Shown in pieces: positions 5,676-6,329 of a DNA stretch of 6,329 bases. Positions within the stretch are counted from its first letter, which is position 1. Each line of letters opens with the position of its first letter. A program made the position numbers and the translations under genes. This DNA is from a bacterium UBP10_UBA1149 (GTDB lineage Bacteria > Desulfobacterota > Binatia > UBA1149): NCBI GenBank assembly GCA_002311335.1, contig DBZX01000011.1, positions 3,087 through 9,415 on the forward strand, read 5' to 3'. Under the pieces are notes generated by a model. That model saw only the letters and a program-made list of their open reading frames with translations, did no database searches and was not told where the DNA came from.

Positions 5676-6329
5676 ATGAGTCCACGAGAGAACAGCAGCA
5701 ATGGAGGTTCGACCTCACGGTCGGGCAGGGGAAAAAGAGGTTCGGGCAGGCCGCGTAGCCAGTCTGGCCGCGGTCGCAGGGCTGAGCCCCGGCAGGAAGA
5801 GGTAGATATCAGGGACGGCGCGAGAGCGGCGCAGGTTGAGGCAGTACGCGAAGCGGCGGCCCAGGCCGATCCCGAGACCGACCCCTTTAACGGCGTCGAC
5901 GACGCCATCCTCAACCTCAAGAGCCTCAAAGAAAAAACGGCCAAGGAGCTGGGCGACATCGCCCGCAACCTGGGCGTCGAAAGTCCCTCCATCATGCGCA
6001 AGCAGGAGCTTGTCTTTGCCATACTGGGTGCGCGCTCGGAGAAAGCCGGCAACGTGTACGGCGAGGGCGTGCTCGAAATACTGCCCGACGGTTTCGGTTT
6101 CCTGCGGGCTCCCGACGCCAACTACTTTCCCGGGCCCGATGATATCTACATATCGCCCAGCCAGGTGCGCAAGTTCGGCCTGCGCACGGGCGACGTCGTG
6201 GCTGGTCCCATTCGTTCGCCCAAGGAGGGTGAGCGCTACTTTGCCTTGCTCAAGGTTGAGGCCATCAACTTTGAAGAGCCGGAAATGGCCCGCAAGAGGG
6301 TGTTGTTCGACAACCTGACGCCGCTCTAT
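5676..6329 (+). CDS. rho: Transcription termination factor Rho, N-terminal part (3' end outside the window)
   Basis: The frame runs from ATG 5676 to the window edge without a stop: 218 codons. Rho is a hexameric RNA-dependent ATPase/helicase that ends transcription. Residues 79-218 align by eye along the whole E. coli Rho N-terminus. The Rho_N helical domain covers about 80-120 (NLKSLKEKTAKELGDIA, MRKQELVFAIL). The cold-shock-like RNA-binding domain has the RNP motif DGFGFLR at 138-144, GPDDIYISPSQVRKF, and LRTGD (169-173). PKEGERYFALLKV (182-194) and LFDNLTPLY (210-218) follow. The Walker A and B ATPase motifs lie beyond the edge. Residues 1-78 are an extension absent from E. coli Rho. Its first 40 residues contain 10 Arg, 9 Ser and 8 Gly, followed by an acidic/Ala helix-like stretch. 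The frame is open back to 5505, so a non-ATG upstream start (such as TTG 5625) is possible but less likely. The gene has its own leader after rluD. Confidence 0.95.
   Translation, partial: MSPRENSSNGGSTSRSGRGKRGSGRPRSQSGRGRRAEPRQEEVDIRDGARAAQVEAVREAAAQADPETDPFNGVDDAILNLKSLKEKTAKELGDIARNLGVESPSIMRKQELVFAILGARSEKAGNVYGEGVLEILPDGFGFLRAPDANYFPGPDDIYISPSQVRKFGLRTGDVVAGPIRSPKEGERYFALLKVEAINFEEPEMARKRVLFDNLTPLY

Noticed and set aside
5294..6121. 275-codon open frame on the - strand over the rluD end, the leader and rho
   Set aside because: It overlaps the strongly conserved Rho N-terminal domain and the rluD C-terminal motifs. The peptide is low-complexity Ser/Pro/Arg, typical of a shadow frame.
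5836..6318. 160-codon + strand open frame
   Set aside because: It lies in another frame of rho. The real frame from 5676 matches Rho residue by residue and runs off the window edge.

Overview
The window is a GC-rich (about two-thirds G+C by eye), gene-dense stretch from a Gram-negative bacterium. All recognisable genes are on the + strand. The outer-membrane Tol-Pal genes rule out a monoderm. The order tolA/tonB-like, tolB, pal, cpoB(ybgF), ribF, rluD, rho fits a proteobacterium in the broad sense or a delta-like lineage (Desulfobacterota, Myxococcota or Binatota type). The sequence alone does not fix the phylum. A lineage clue is frequent use of the AUA isoleucine codon despite the high GC: my hand count over all seven reading frames is 19 AUA, 29 AUC and 6 AUU.

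Region 1 (1-3479) is the distal half of a tol-pal cluster. It holds the C-terminal part of a TolA/TonB-like periplasm-spanning protein (cut at the left edge), TolB (six-bladed propeller), the peptidoglycan-binding lipoprotein Pal, and a CpoB/YbgF-type TPR lipoprotein. Together they would link the inner-membrane TolQR motor, presumably upstream, to the outer membrane and peptidoglycan during constriction. Between tolB and pal lies a 127-nt gap carrying four near-perfect 17-bp tandem repeats plus one decayed copy. The last copy abuts the probable pal ribosome binding site.

Region 2 (3495-5405) holds ribF (FMN/FAD synthesis) and rluD (23S rRNA pseudouridine synthase). Spacings are 15 nt after cpoB and 3 nt between the two, so they probably extend the same transcript. 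From the TolA-like gene to rluD the gene junctions are a 4-nt overlap or short gaps, except at the repeat array.

Region 3 (5406-6329) is a 270-nt non-coding leader with a candidate sigma70-type promoter and possible RNA hairpins, followed by the start of rho. The rho gene is cut by the right edge after 218 codons. It has a 78-residue, Arg/Gly/Ser-rich extension ahead of the canonical Rho N-terminal domain.

No RNA genes, insertion sequences, CRISPR arrays, phage genes or defence genes are visible. This is essentially a housekeeping region. The points worth a second look are the 17-bp array, the rho leader and N-terminal extension, the AUA codon bias, and small departures in RibF and CpoB. I found no convincing new biological system.
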